From Owenweeksia sp. TMED14 (GTDB taxonomy: Bacteria; Bacteroidota; Bacteroidia; Flavobacteriales; Schleiferiaceae): a DNA stretch of 64,000 nucleotides. The notes beneath the pieces are model-generated. The model was given only the letters and a program-made list of their open reading frames with translations. It searched no databases and was not told the origin of the DNA. Both the position numbers and the translations under genes were made by a program. Positions 33,529 through 42,274 of the stretch are shown in pieces. How positions within the stretch are numbered: position 1 is the first letter of the stretch; each line of letters opens with the position of its first letter. The stretch lies in NCBI GenBank assembly GCA_949529985.1, contig CATIRS010000024.1:1-64000 (forward strand), written 5' to 3'.

Positions 33529-34569
33529 CTAAAGAGATTGTTTATTTCTTCTCCAGGATGTCATGTCTATCAACTTTTTAAAATCTTCTGCCTTTTTTCT
33601 TTCACTTTTGTGAATAGTCACTTTTGTAAGCAATTCAGATGCTTTACTCCAGTTGTCTTTTAAAAAATAAGCAGCCGATAGATTCAAATACAAGTGATCA
33701 ATTATTTTGTCGCCAATTCTAGTTTTTCTTTTTTTAGGAATATAATCCTTGATGGCACTTCCCCAAATCTTAATGCAATTATCCAAATTTTCGGTTAGCG
33801 ATAATACTGTAGCATCAGGCAGGTTCTCGTAACGTTTCGTTTTATCATCTTTAAATGCTTTTTTCAGGATCTCATTTGCACTTTTCATATCCTCAAAAGC
33901 ACTTGATAAATCTGAATAATCGAATTTTCTTCCTCTACCTTGAACAAAGGCCATGTTATACTTGGATTTTCTGTAACCAAATTCATCCATTATTTTCAAA
34001 TTGAATAACTGGCAGCTCTCTCTAAGGATTTGATCAAAAAGTTTTTTCGCCTGTTGCCTCCTTGAATTTTGAAATGCTTTATTAGCCTCTGAAACGCTGT
34101 TGTATACTGAGGACTTGAATACTTTTGAAGCGACTTGACCTTCAGTTAAAATTAAATCACGGTTATTCCTTCTATCCTTTACTCCTGTGCTGAAATTCAT
34201 CGTAGCCTCCAAAATATAAACACCACCCTCAATAGTAACAGAAGTACTATCAGTTATTTTCTTTTTAAAATTCGATTTTTCTACTCGTCCAGAAGATGAA
34301 ACAGCGTTTATCATAAACTTCAGCTCTAAATCAGAATCATTTTTAGAAAGAGATTTCTGAAGCCCACCTATCTGTCCAGAATAAGGAACATTTACTACAT
34401 ATGATGCAGATTTACTCACAAATGTTGACCAGTATGTTTTGACATTTGATTGTAAGGGATTGTTTGGATACTGGATATATTCTATCGAAATTCTCTTTGA
34501 ATTTGGGTTTTGAGCGACCAAGCTCAAAATCAAACAATTACATAAAAAAAAGAAAATAGTCCTTTTCAT
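33529..34569 (-). CDS. Secreted protein with TPR-like C-terminus, unknown
   Basis: A 346-residue protein started at MKRTIFFFLCNCLILSLVAQ, a good signal peptide. The N-terminal half is beta-rich. The C-terminal half is helical and ends NLSAAYFLKDNWSKASELL, which reads like a tetratricopeptide helix pair. No family recognised. It probably acts in the periplasm. Confidence 0.55.
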   Translation of the reverse strand: MKRTIFFFLCNCLILSLVAQNPNSKRISIEYIQYPNNPLQSNVKTYWSTFVSKSASYVVNVPYSGQIGGLQKSLSKNDSDLELKFMINAVSSSGRVEKSNFKKKITDSTSVTIEGGVYILEATMNFSTGVKDRRNNRDLILTEGQVASKVFKSSVYNSVSEANKAFQNSRRQQAKKLFDQILRESCQLFNLKIMDEFGYRKSKYNMAFVQGRGRKFDYSDLSSAFEDMKSANEILKKAFKDDKTKRYENLPDATVLSLTENLDNCIKIWGSAIKDYIPKKRKTRIGDKIIDHLYLNLSAAYFLKDNWSKASELLTKVTIHKSERKKAEDFKKLIDMTSWRRNKQSL

Positions 34570-34601
34570 AGCTGGTGTATTATTAAAATTCAATCAAGTG
34601 A

Positions 34602-34697
34602 TTAAGCCTTCTTTGATCGTTTTTCGGCTTTTTTTTCTTTTGCAGTTTTGGTAGCCACTTTTTTAACATTTTTCTTAGCGTCTTTGCCTTTTCCCAT
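34602..34697 (-). CDS. Small Lys-rich protein (31 residues)
   Basis: ATG 34697 opens MGKGKDAKKNVKKVATKTAK, continues EKKAEKRSKKA and stops 32 bases before the secreted TPR-like gene's start on the same strand. The composition resembles short ribosome-associated Bacteroidota peptides beginning MGKG. Too short for family assignment. Confidence 0.45.
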   Translation of the reverse strand: MGKGKDAKKNVKKVATKTAKEKKAEKRSKKA

Positions 34698-34789
34698 GAT
34701 TTTGTGTTTTTATTTTTTTTAAAAGCCGTACCTGACCTAAGCAGTAATGCATTATCATTCTCAATATAGGCTATTTAAACCGATGCATA

Positions 34790-34945
34790 TCAAATATCTA
34801 ACTCATCAGGAGCATCTGAATCATTTTTAGAATTCCCTGAGTTCTCTTCCCTTTGCTTCCTATTCTGAGTGATAATGTTCCAAATAAGGAAATATAAATA
34901 CGCTGAAAAAATAACGAATCCAACAATAAACATTTGTATACTCAT
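34790..34945 (-). CDS. Small single-helix membrane protein (51 residues)
   Basis: ATG 34945 opens MSIQMFIVGFVIFSAYLYF, a membrane helix, and ends in a charged tail (SKNDSDAPDELDI). It starts three bases after the stop of the next small membrane gene upstream, so the two are surely co-transcribed. Confidence 0.5.
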   Translation of the reverse strand: MSIQMFIVGFVIFSAYLYFLIWNIITQNRKQREENSGNSKNDSDAPDELDI

Positions 34946-34948
34946 AAC

Positions 34949-35140
34949 TTACTTCAATTTATTAGCGCTTCTTCTTTGTCTTATCGCTATTGCAAATAAT
35001 AATATCGTCCCTGGCCAATGCGCAGAATATGCAGCCCCTTCAGTATCTCCCGTTATACTCATACCGATAGAGTATAACATACAGATAAAGGCAAATATTA
35101 TTGGATAGTAGATGGACATAAACTTCATGAAGTTTTTCAT
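34949..35140 (-). CDS. Small two-helix membrane protein (63 residues)
   Basis: Two hydrophobic segments (YYPIIFAFICMLYSIGMSI and GTILLFAIAIR) and a basic C-terminus (RQRRSANKLK). It forms a two-gene unit with the 51-residue protein downstream. No family recognised. Confidence 0.5.
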   Translation of the reverse strand: MKNFMKFMSIYYPIIFAFICMLYSIGMSITGDTEGAAYSAHWPGTILLFAIAIRQRRSANKLK

Positions 35141-35273
35141 TTATTTATTTTTTTAATATTATAGTTAAGCTTAAGCTAAGGTAACACAAGCATTAGATAT
35201 TCATTGTAGAAATTGACTTAGTTATGAAAACATAAAGTTGATTTTTTAGCGAACTTTAAACTTTCTAAAGCTT

Positions 35274-35281
35274 TAACTTTG
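35274..35281 (+). promoter_or_regulatory. Possible -7 box (TAACTTTG)
   Basis: TAACTTTG matches the Bacteroidota -7 consensus, 33 bases upstream of the TTG start of the lipoprotein at 35315. No -33 TTG is found at the standard spacing. Confidence 0.35.
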
Positions 35282-35314
35282 CTGCGTTTAAATAATTAAA
35301 ATAATAATTTTATT

Positions 35315-36013
35315 TTGAAAAAATTAGTTCTCTTCGTCCTCTTGTCTGTTTCAGTCCTATCATGTAATAATTCATTAAATAAGCTTTCAGAGGCTTCGCT
35401 GTTGGGAATGTGGGGCACTTACACTCAATATGATATTGAAAACGCAACAACAATAACTTTTTCAATTGACTCCATTACTGATCTTATATTCTTCCAAGAA
35501 ATGACTCTTATCCAATACGAAATTGATGAGGATAGTAATAGACTATCATCCTCAAGTTGGGTTGACAGAAGTAATCCAGATAGAGACACCATCAGATCCA
35601 AAGTTGAAAAAATTCTTGGTTCAAATAGTAAAATTCCTGGCAACTGGACTTCAAACGCTAACGAGACTTGTGAATTTAAATATGAGGGCTCTGAGTACAT
35701 GGTCAATTTTGATGGTGTTTCAGACTTCCAATACAGAATCCTAGACTTTGAAATAATCTCAGAAAACAACACCACGGATGCCAGACGCCTTCAATACTAT
35801 TCGTCTGCTGGATGGACAGATTTTGCCCCAGCTAACGAATCAAATATGCGAATTACTTCTTTTCGAAATAATTCTTTAATTCGAATGGAGTCTGAAAGTC
35901 AGAAAAAATATAACTTTAGAATGTCAGCAGATCTGGGAAGTACGAATTCTTTTGATTTAGAAGGGATTAAAACTCGAAAAGTTGTCTGTAATTATGAATT
36001 TAGAGTAATCTAG
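35315..36013 (+). CDS. Lipoprotein, unknown
   Basis: A 232-residue protein starting at TTG (no ATG gives the signal), with lipobox SVLSC (Cys 17). The rest is Ser/Asn-rich and beta-strand-like (DRDTIRSKVEKILG, YMVNFDGVSDFQYRI, TRKVVCNYEFRVI). No motif recognised. Confidence 0.5.
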   Translation: MKKLVLFVLLSVSVLSCNNSLNKLSEASLLGMWGTYTQYDIENATTITFSIDSITDLIFFQEMTLIQYEIDEDSNRLSSSSWVDRSNPDRDTIRSKVEKILGSNSKIPGNWTSNANETCEFKYEGSEYMVNFDGVSDFQYRILDFEIISENNTTDARRLQYYSSAGWTDFAPANESNMRITSFRNNSLIRMESESQKKYNFRMSADLGSTNSFDLEGIKTRKVVCNYEFRVI

Positions 36014-36094
36014 AGGAAGGCTCTTCAAAGTAAATTAGTGCTATTGATAAGTACTACCTGATGATCATTCGGATTCGTTGAATAAATTAAGATC

Positions 36095-36283
36095 ATGAAT
36101 TTCTTAAGTCTTATAAAGAAAAATAACTTTTGGTTATTTATTAGTTTTTCATTTATAATCCTAGGGCTTGATCAAATAGGAATATTTAACCTAAGTACCT
36201 CTGGAGTTATTGCCATAGCCGTTACTTTAACTTTTTTAATTATTAAAGAATTAATTAAACTCATTCGAAGCTTTCAGAAATAA
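36095..36283 (+). CDS. Small two-helix membrane protein (62 residues)
   Basis: Two helices (FWLFISFSFIILGLDQIG and GVIAIAVTLTFLIIKELIK) with a basic tail. It is flanked by unrelated lipoprotein genes on the same strand. No family recognised. Confidence 0.4.
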   Translation: MNFLSLIKKNNFWLFISFSFIILGLDQIGIFNLSTSGVIAIAVTLTFLIIKELIKLIRSFQK

Positions 36284-36348
36284 AAAAAAGTCATTAATTT
36301 GGCGTTCGAATTATCTTTTCTATTCAGTTCTAATCGGTAACAATATTT

Positions 36349-36906
36349 ATGAAAAAATTAGTTTTTTTATTTTCATTTTCACTTTTTTTTTCTTGCAGCT
36401 CTGAAGATTCTGATTCTAATGAATTGGATACAGCTTCCTCCTCGGAAGTTATGAGAAAAAAAAGATTAAAGGATATTAAGGTACAAGACTCACTTTACGC
36501 CTTCAGAAACCCAGATAATTCAAAGGACTTAAAGGATTCAAAAGCCGACCTTAATTCAAGGAATACACAGCCAAAAAAAAATAGAATCAAAAATGGTCTG
36601 CAAAAAAATTATTTTGAATCCGGTCAAATAAAGTCTATTGTGAATTTCAAAGATGGCAAAAAAGAAGGCACAGGCAAATCATACTTCAAATCTGGAGAAT
36701 TAAAATACGAAGGTTTTTGGCGCAATGGAAAACAAGAAGGATTAGAAAAAGGATATTTTGAATCAGGCCAACTAAAATATGAGGCAAATTTAACGGAAGG
36801 AAGAGCAAACGGTTCATACAAGGAGTATTCCATCTCCGGCGATTTACTACTCCATTTCAATCACAAAAACGGTGAATTAACTAAAATATTTCCCCAAGAA
36901 AAATAG
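36349..36906 (+). CDS. Lipoprotein with YwqK-type MORN-variant repeats
   Basis: A 185-residue protein with lipobox FFSCSS (Cys about 16) and a charged spacer. Four repeats of about 22 residues follow, with the form YFESGQIK...FKDGKKEG (also SYFKSGELKYEGFWRNGKQEG). These are the MORN-variant repeats found in YwqK-family proteins. Some members are annotated as antitoxins; others are simply surface lipoproteins. Its end overlaps the convergent gene at 36881 by 26 bases. Confidence 0.75.
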   Translation: MKKLVFLFSFSLFFSCSSEDSDSNELDTASSSEVMRKKRLKDIKVQDSLYAFRNPDNSKDLKDSKADLNSRNTQPKKNRIKNGLQKNYFESGQIKSIVNFKDGKKEGTGKSYFKSGELKYEGFWRNGKQEGLEKGYFESGQLKYEANLTEGRANGSYKEYSISGDLLLHFNHKNGELTKIFPQEK

Positions 36907-37270
36907 TATCTGTAGCAATCCCTTTTTTGCTTTCAATATTCACATTAAAGAAATCACGAAGATGCTTTTCTTCTTCTTTTGAGGGGGCACCTAAACTCCA
37001 TTCCTCTTCTATAATAGCTATGTTTTTATCAAACCATTTTTCAAAATTGTCTGTGAATTCGTAGCACGAAGTATATCTATATTCAATTTCTGACGGACCA
37101 ACATAATTTCCTTTATTATTCCAGTTATCGCATAGAAGGAGAGTTATCGTTTTGTCATTATTTAATTCGAAGAAGCTCCAATAAAACTTTTGAGTTACGA
37201 TATCGGAATCTTCAGCGTAACGAAAAGACGTGCAACCATAATGCCTATATCTTTTAATCTTTAAGATCAT
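36881..37270 (-). CDS. Cytoplasmic protein, unknown
   Basis: A 129-residue soluble acidic protein without signal. Recognisable only as WSFFELNNDKTITLLL and FEKWFDKNIAIIEEEW strings. It overlaps the 3' end of the MORN lipoprotein gene on the opposite strand. No family recognised. Confidence 0.45.
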   Translation of the reverse strand: MILKIKRYRHYGCTSFRYAEDSDIVTQKFYWSFFELNNDKTITLLLCDNWNNKGNYVGPSEIEYRYTSCYEFTDNFEKWFDKNIAIIEEEWSLGAPSKEEEKHLRDFFNVNIESKKGIATDTIFLGEIF

Positions 37271-37390
37271 TTTAAAAACTAGATAAATAAAAAAAATTTG
37301 GAGATTCGTTTATATTAAAAGCTCTTGAGGCTGGTGCGAAAATCAAATAGAAAAAGCTAACTAAAATATAATTCTCTTTAGCTGTATAGA

Positions 37391-37630
37391 CTAAATGCTT
37401 CTTTGATTCTTAGATTTAAACCTTTCAGTGCCCCCAATGAATTTATGTTTTGTAGCTCGACCTTTAACACGCTCTCGCCACATCTTAAAAGATGACTCTT
37501 TCATATTAGTTCGCATTATTTTTCTAACATCATTTTCTTTTAATCCAAACTGAAATTCGATTGCCTCAAATGGGGTTCTATCCTCCCAAGCCATTTCAAT
37601 GATCCTATCTGTCTGCTCTTCTGAAAACAT
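37391..37630 (-). CDS. DUF2805/TIGR03643-family protein
   Basis: A 79-residue protein with RIIEMAWEDRTPFEAIEFQF, GLKENDVRKIMR and a basic C-terminus with HKFIGGTERFKS. This matches the short DUF2805 (TIGR03643) family of marine bacteria, likely a helix-turn-helix-like fold. The function is unknown. Confidence 0.8.
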   Translation of the reverse strand: MFSEEQTDRIIEMAWEDRTPFEAIEFQFGLKENDVRKIMRTNMKESSFKMWRERVKGRATKHKFIGGTERFKSKNQRSI

Positions 37631-37681
37631 TTTTAATCAATTATTTTATAACAAAATATGCATCAAAGGTAATTACCATAA

Positions 37682-37689
37682 TATCTTTG
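37682..37689 (+). promoter_or_regulatory. Possible -7 box (TATCTTTG)
   Basis: TATCTTTG matches TAnnTTTG, 17 bases upstream of the GTG start of the SGNH paralogue at 37707. The -33 element is not evident. Confidence 0.35.
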
Positions 37690-37706
37690 TGTAAAATAAA
37701 TTTATC

Positions 37707-38459
37707 GTGAATATTAGATCTAGTATTTATCTCATCGGTTTTTTTTCGCTTGTCTCTTGCGGAGAGAATCTTCCTGAAGTCAATAATTCAATTAATAAGA
37801 TCATGCCTCTTGGTGCTTCAAGAGTCGAAGGAAATAAACCTGAATTTAACGGCCCTCTACTAGCAGACCAATTCGTGAGCTTCAGATATGATACTTGGAA
37901 AAATCTGGAGATGAATGAATGGTCTTTTGATCTCATTGGAACGGAATATGACTTTAGTGATTATCCTGATTTAAATAATGCTAATTTTGATGCAGACCAT
38001 CAAGGGAATAGCGGATTCACAGCAGCAGATATTGCAGGAGGGATCGAGAGCTGGCTCCAACAAACTGGACCACCGGACATTGTCTTATTTAGCTCTCCAG
38101 GAGGAAATGACGCACTACTTGGCATGCCCTACGATAGTGTCGTCATTAATATCAATTATATTATCGATGTTTTACAAATTTCTAACCCCAACATTACTAT
38201 TTTAATTGAACAAATGGCACCTGCCCGTTCAGATGAAATGACTTCAGAATTAACACTTTTTATAACGAATCTGCATCAAGAAATGCAATCTATTGCATCT
38301 AATAAATCCACTCTTGAGTCTCAAGTGATTGCGGTAGACATGTACACAGGGTTCAGTGATGCGATGCTAGCAGACGATGTTCACTACAACGAACTTGGAG
38401 CTAAGTTCATAGCAGATAGATATTATGATGTTCTCAAAGATATTTTAAAAGAAGGATAA
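37707..38459 (+). CDS. SGNH-hydrolase-like lipoprotein, paralogue of the 4.2-kb gene
   Basis: A 250-residue protein starting at GTG, with lipobox SLVSC (Cys 18). It shares nearly every conserved block with the gene at 4248: PLGASRVEGNKP, PDIVLFSSPGGNDALLGMPY, ILIEQMAPA, VIAVDMYTGFSDAMLADDVH and the following YN. A ten-residue insertion (GPLLADQFV region) separates them. The Asp/His pair near the end fits SGNH block V. Probably an extracytoplasmic esterase or acyl hydrolase of unknown substrate. Confidence 0.7.
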   Translation: MNIRSSIYLIGFFSLVSCGENLPEVNNSINKIMPLGASRVEGNKPEFNGPLLADQFVSFRYDTWKNLEMNEWSFDLIGTEYDFSDYPDLNNANFDADHQGNSGFTAADIAGGIESWLQQTGPPDIVLFSSPGGNDALLGMPYDSVVININYIIDVLQISNPNITILIEQMAPARSDEMTSELTLFITNLHQEMQSIASNKSTLESQVIAVDMYTGFSDAMLADDVHYNELGAKFIADRYYDVLKDILKEG

Positions 38460-38511
38460 GAATTATTATTCTGGAGATTAGAAAAAAATAATCTAGACTT
38501 TGATTAAGAAA

Positions 38512-38907
38512 TCAATTCTGTGCAAGTAGAGAAGTTTTTAAACTCACTGAATTTCCGTGAATACGAGTAGTTTTAGTTAGTGTTCCAATTTCGTCATAAA
38601 CACGAATTAGAGAAATCTCTCCATTTAAAGAGTAAATTATTCTACCAAAATACTTTCCATTGTTCATTTGACCTTTCGCAGAGACTATTGTGTAATCGTT
38701 GATATTTTCATTCATGAAAAAAGCACCATGACGAACACCCTCTTTCGTTACATGAAAATAATTCCCTGAAGGCTCAATTACCTTAACTAGGTTGTCGTCG
38801 ACCTGACAATACTGCATATTTAAGTTCTCAATGTCAACACTCTGTGCATTAACGCTGAAAACAATATTTAAAAGAAGAACTGTTAAAAAGAATGATTTAA
38901 CTTTCAA
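38512..38907 (-). CDS. Secreted MORN-like protein, unknown
   Basis: About 131 residues with a signal peptide (KSFFLTVLLLNIVFSVNAQ). No ATG fits. TTG 38907 or TTG 38913 are the candidate starts, and I use the former because it gives a Lys directly after the initiator. The body has short G-x-x-x-G-x-x-F turns (KEGVRHGAFFM, NNGKYFGRIIYS) suggestive of MORN-type hairpins. Confidence 0.5.
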   Translation of the reverse strand: MKVKSFFLTVLLLNIVFSVNAQSVDIENLNMQYCQVDDNLVKVIEPSGNYFHVTKEGVRHGAFFMNENINDYTIVSAKGQMNNGKYFGRIIYSLNGEISLIRVYDEIGTLTKTTRIHGNSVSLKTSLLAQN

Positions 38908-39159
38908 AACCAAATGAGTTTAATGTTATACTAAGCTAAAGTTAACAAAAAATTTACATTGCGCAATATTAAGTAAAGTTTATATCAAATCTAATGTGGG
39001 TTTATTGGATATACAGATCATGGTTAAATATTCTGTTTTGGTCAAACAACCTTACCAACTAAATACTAGATTGACTATGTACGGTAAAAACAAAATAGTT
39101 TTAAGCAGCATTATCAGCAGCTTAAAAAACCTTAGGTACTATACACAACAATAAATAAA

Positions 39160-39234
39160 CTACTTTTTACAAGAACAATCTGGTCCACAAGAACATGTCG
39201 GCCCACAGTTGCAGTTATCACAATTACACTCCAT
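39160..39234 (-). CDS. Metallothionein-like Cys-rich peptide (24 residues)
   Basis: ATG 39234 opens MECNCDNCNCGPTCSCGPDC and ends SCKK. Eight of 24 residues are Cys in repeated C-x-C and C-G-P-x-C spacings, with no hydrophobic signal. That is the composition of a small metallothionein, so binding of Zn, Cu or Cd in the cytoplasm is likely. It stands alone in a gene-poor stretch. The low probability of eight regularly spaced Cys arising by chance is the main support. Confidence 0.65.
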   Translation of the reverse strand: MECNCDNCNCGPTCSCGPDCSCKK

Positions 39235-39356
39235 TTTATAAATATAACTATTTATAATTCAACAATCTAAATTGTATTTTTATTTTTGACGGATCTTTAT
39301 TTAAGTATTTAACCAATATATCCAATCAATTTATAATCCACTATTCTAGTAAAATA

Positions 39357-39446
39357 ATGAATGAGAAATTCCTTTATTTATCGAGACAGGATTTAGATGT
39401 GTTGTTAAATATCCTAAATTCGTTATCTAAAGAATTTTTCGCTTGA
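39357..39446 (+). CDS. Possible 29-residue upstream ORF overlapping the methyltransferase start
   Basis: ATG 39357 opens MNEKFLYLSRQDLDVLLNIL, continues NSLSKEFFA, and its TGA overlaps the TTG start of the methyltransferase (TTGA). A four-base overlap of this kind is a classical arrangement for translational coupling. It could be a genuine small protein, a leader, or chance. Confidence 0.35.
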   Translation: MNEKFLYLSRQDLDVLLNILNSLSKEFFA

Positions 39447-40330
39447 AGTATTTACTGCATTTTCTAAATCCATTTAAATGGTGGAGGGCTCAGGTATTTA
39501 AAATAAATAATGATGGGTATGATAAATCTACCTACGACCTAGAATTACATCTTTATTCCAAATTACTAAAGAATGACATGCTTCATTATGGCTATTTCAA
39601 TGATCCTAAAGTAAGTCCTGAAGAAATTTCATTACAGCAACTTGAAGATGCACAAGTGCTATATTCTCAACAAATAATAGATCAAATCAAACGGAAAGAT
39701 GAAAATATTCTTGATGCTGGCTGCGGCATGGGGGGTCTCGCTAAAATAATGATCGATAAAAAATTTTCTGTTGAAGTTTTAACTCCAAATAAAAATCAAA
39801 TCGAGCATATTAAGACCAAATATCCTTTCTTAAAATCTTATCATTCAAAGTTTGAAAATTTGAATACAGATAATTTATATGGGACACTCATTCATTCAGA
39901 ATCCCTTCAATATATAGATCTTGACTGTGCCTTTAAAAAAGCAAAGTCTATCCTTAAGCCAACTGGACAATGGATCATAACTGATTATTTTCGGACAAAA
40001 AGTTCTGGAATGAACAAAAGCGGACACGAATTAGATCTTTTTTTGAAAAAAGCTCATGAATACGGCTGGACTATCCTTCATAAAAAAGACATAACAGAAA
40101 ATGTCTTGCCAACGTTGAAATTTATCAATATGTACGTAGAAAGATTTTTATACCCCCTCAAGCATTTTGCTTTCGAAAAACTCAGATATAAGAACGGGAG
40201 GCTTTATTTTATGACTGAAGACTTGAGAGCTTCCATTGACAATAAAATAAAGAGAGAAATGGCTTCCATAGAAATCGATAAGTTCACCCAAGAGAAAAAG
40301 TATATTCTGTTTGTTTTAGAACGGATTTAA
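39443..40330 (+). CDS. Class I SAM methyltransferase, cyclopropane-synthase-like
   Basis: A 295-residue protein with SAM motif NILDAGCGMGGLAKIM (about 86-101), LIHSESLQYI and a GQWIITDYF strand after motif III. HYGYFNDP ahead of the fold, and the long helical C-terminal half (FINMYVERFLYPLKHFAF), resemble the CMAS/UbiE-like lipid or small-molecule methyltransferases. The substrate is unknown. It starts at TTG, probably coupled to a short upstream ORF. Confidence 0.7.
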   Translation: MKYLLHFLNPFKWWRAQVFKINNDGYDKSTYDLELHLYSKLLKNDMLHYGYFNDPKVSPEEISLQQLEDAQVLYSQQIIDQIKRKDENILDAGCGMGGLAKIMIDKKFSVEVLTPNKNQIEHIKTKYPFLKSYHSKFENLNTDNLYGTLIHSESLQYIDLDCAFKKAKSILKPTGQWIITDYFRTKSSGMNKSGHELDLFLKKAHEYGWTILHKKDITENVLPTLKFINMYVERFLYPLKHFAFEKLRYKNGRLYFMTEDLRASIDNKIKREMASIEIDKFTQEKKYILFVLERI

Positions 40331-40431
40331 GAAATGAGAATTATTAAATTCTAAAGAAACTTAAGCGTTACCACAAGGCAGAAAAAAAACCATAAATAAC
40401 TGTGTAATTGTCTTTTGATTTAACGGCCATT

Positions 40432-42141
40432 TTAATCTTCCAAAATATTAGAGTATTTACACCAATCAAAGTCAGCATAGGACCTGCTCGCCTTGCCATT
40501 ACTAGATCCATAGACTCCGAGATATGAACCTGTATATCCTTGACTTAGATGAATGTTATTTTGAGTTTTAAAAAAAACCTTAAAAGACTTTCCATTATTC
40601 ATAGAATACTTAAAATTGTATTCACTTCCAACTGAGCTAATTTTCAGGACAACCTGTCCATCAAAGTCGGAAATCAACTGTTGATTTAAGACTTTAACGT
40701 CCTCAAATCCCAGAGTAGAAGACAATGACAAAAACACATCGCCTCCCGACTTTAATACAGTGTATTTCAAGTAGTTATTGTCTTTTTGAAACAAAGACAG
40801 ACCGGCCTCCTCTCCATTTGTGTTTGGAGAGAAATTCATTTTTGCAGAAAATTCGAAGAAGGTTTCTTTTTGACGAATACCAATTAAGCTGTAACGTTTT
40901 CTCTGACTAAAGCTTTCCGACTGTAGATATAATCGTAAAAAACCTTTTTTAGAATTCAAAGAATATGTGTTATTACTGGGGATTCTTCGAAAATTCCAAT
41001 TGACATTTAATTTCTTGGAATCAAAGTCATCATAAAAATAATGTTTCCTGTTTTGGATGCTGGAATCAAAGATCATATCATTATTTCTCTCTACTTTGCC
41101 AGACAAAGGAGCCACAACTGGCCATTCATGAATTAAAGGCTCCCAATCCCCAATATCATTTTGAACCCACCTAGAGGTAGCTTCTTCCCATTCAACAGGC
41201 ATTAAGAAAGTTTCTCTACCCATATTACTCTTACCATTAAACTCATTTCGTATCCCCAGAGAAACCATGAACCACCTACCGTCTCTAAGCTCAACTAAGT
41301 CTGCATGTCCAGTACTGTTGACCCAATTAGAATTAGACAAATGCCGTGATGTTAATATTGGATTTCTAGGATTAGAGTCGAAAGGTCCTGAGGGCGAGCT
41401 ACTAACGGCGATCATTACCGCATGATTTAGCGAGGTGCCTCCTTCTGCGACCATGAGATAATATTTTCCGTTCTTTTTATACATATGGGGACCTTCAACA
41501 CAACATCCTCCACATGCTCCAGTCCAAATTGAATATCGAACCCCCTTAAGTTTCCAATTCTTAATATCTAACTCTTGAGTCCATATTTCGCCTATTCCAT
41601 TCTTGTCTTTATCTCCAAGAGCATGTGTTCCCACAAACCACACTTTTCCGTTATCATCAAAAAATATATCAGGATCAATACCTGGAGCGCCTTCTATAAT
41701 ATGCGGTAGAGACCATGGGCCTTTTGGATCTTTAGATGTAACAACAAAATTTAGCATAATAGCATCCTTAGACGTATCAGTCGGACTATATACATTAGTT
41801 GTTATGATATAAAATACACCGTCATTATATCTTATAGATGGAGCATGAATACCTCCCTCTTGCTGAACATCATGAAGATTAATAAGAGATTTCGATATAT
41901 TTTTATGATTTAAAGCATAACCTATAAGTTCCCAACTTACCAGATCTCTACTGTGATGTATCGGCAGTCCCGGAAAGTACTCAAATGATGAATTAACTAT
42001 ATAAAAGTCATCACCAACTCGGCATATTGATGGGTCTGGGAAGCTTCCAGAAATAATCGGATTTAAGAAAGTTTCCTGAGCATGAATTTGAACAGGATAG
42101 AAAAATAAAAGAAAAGGGATACATAAATAAAAAAACTTCAT
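40432..42141 (-). CDS. Secreted GH43 glycosidase (beta-xylosidase/arabinofuranosidase type)
   Basis: About 569 residues, started at MKFFYLCIPF (signal to about IHAQ, residue 22). The five-bladed GH43 catalytic domain shows the base Asp36 (SGSFPDPSIC), the pKa-modulating Asp156 or 158 (GIDPDIFFDD) and the acid Glu216 (CCVEGPHMYK). From about 365 a concanavalin-like C-terminal domain (FYDDFDSKKLNVNWNF) matches the XynB-type accessory domain. It should cleave xylo- or arabino-oligosaccharides outside the cytoplasm. No SusC/D pair is adjacent, so it is not in a polysaccharide utilisation locus here. Confidence 0.9.
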   Translation of the reverse strand: MKFFYLCIPFLLFFYPVQIHAQETFLNPIISGSFPDPSICRVGDDFYIVNSSFEYFPGLPIHHSRDLVSWELIGYALNHKNISKSLINLHDVQQEGGIHAPSIRYNDGVFYIITTNVYSPTDTSKDAIMLNFVVTSKDPKGPWSLPHIIEGAPGIDPDIFFDDNGKVWFVGTHALGDKDKNGIGEIWTQELDIKNWKLKGVRYSIWTGACGGCCVEGPHMYKKNGKYYLMVAEGGTSLNHAVMIAVSSSPSGPFDSNPRNPILTSRHLSNSNWVNSTGHADLVELRDGRWFMVSLGIRNEFNGKSNMGRETFLMPVEWEEATSRWVQNDIGDWEPLIHEWPVVAPLSGKVERNNDMIFDSSIQNRKHYFYDDFDSKKLNVNWNFRRIPSNNTYSLNSKKGFLRLYLQSESFSQRKRYSLIGIRQKETFFEFSAKMNFSPNTNGEEAGLSLFQKDNNYLKYTVLKSGGDVFLSLSSTLGFEDVKVLNQQLISDFDGQVVLKISSVGSEYNFKYSMNNGKSFKVFFKTQNNIHLSQGYTGSYLGVYGSSNGKASRSYADFDWCKYSNILED

Positions 42142-42274
42142 CGCATAAATCATTTTCTGAAGACCTAAATAACGAATATTATCTCTAGAATTATAAAAAA
42201 AGCATTAAAATAAACTCTTGCCGAATTTTTACTTAACTAGAGCTAAATTTGGTCACTAAATAATACATAAGTCG

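Noticed and set aside
34869..35108. 79-codon plus-strand frame
   Set aside because: It is antisense to two adjacent small membrane protein genes that form a coherent pair on the minus strand.
36349..37270. Toxin-antitoxin pair (YwqK-type antitoxin plus neighbour)
   Set aside because: The MORN protein is an exported lipoprotein, and the neighbouring gene is convergent and shows no toxin motif.
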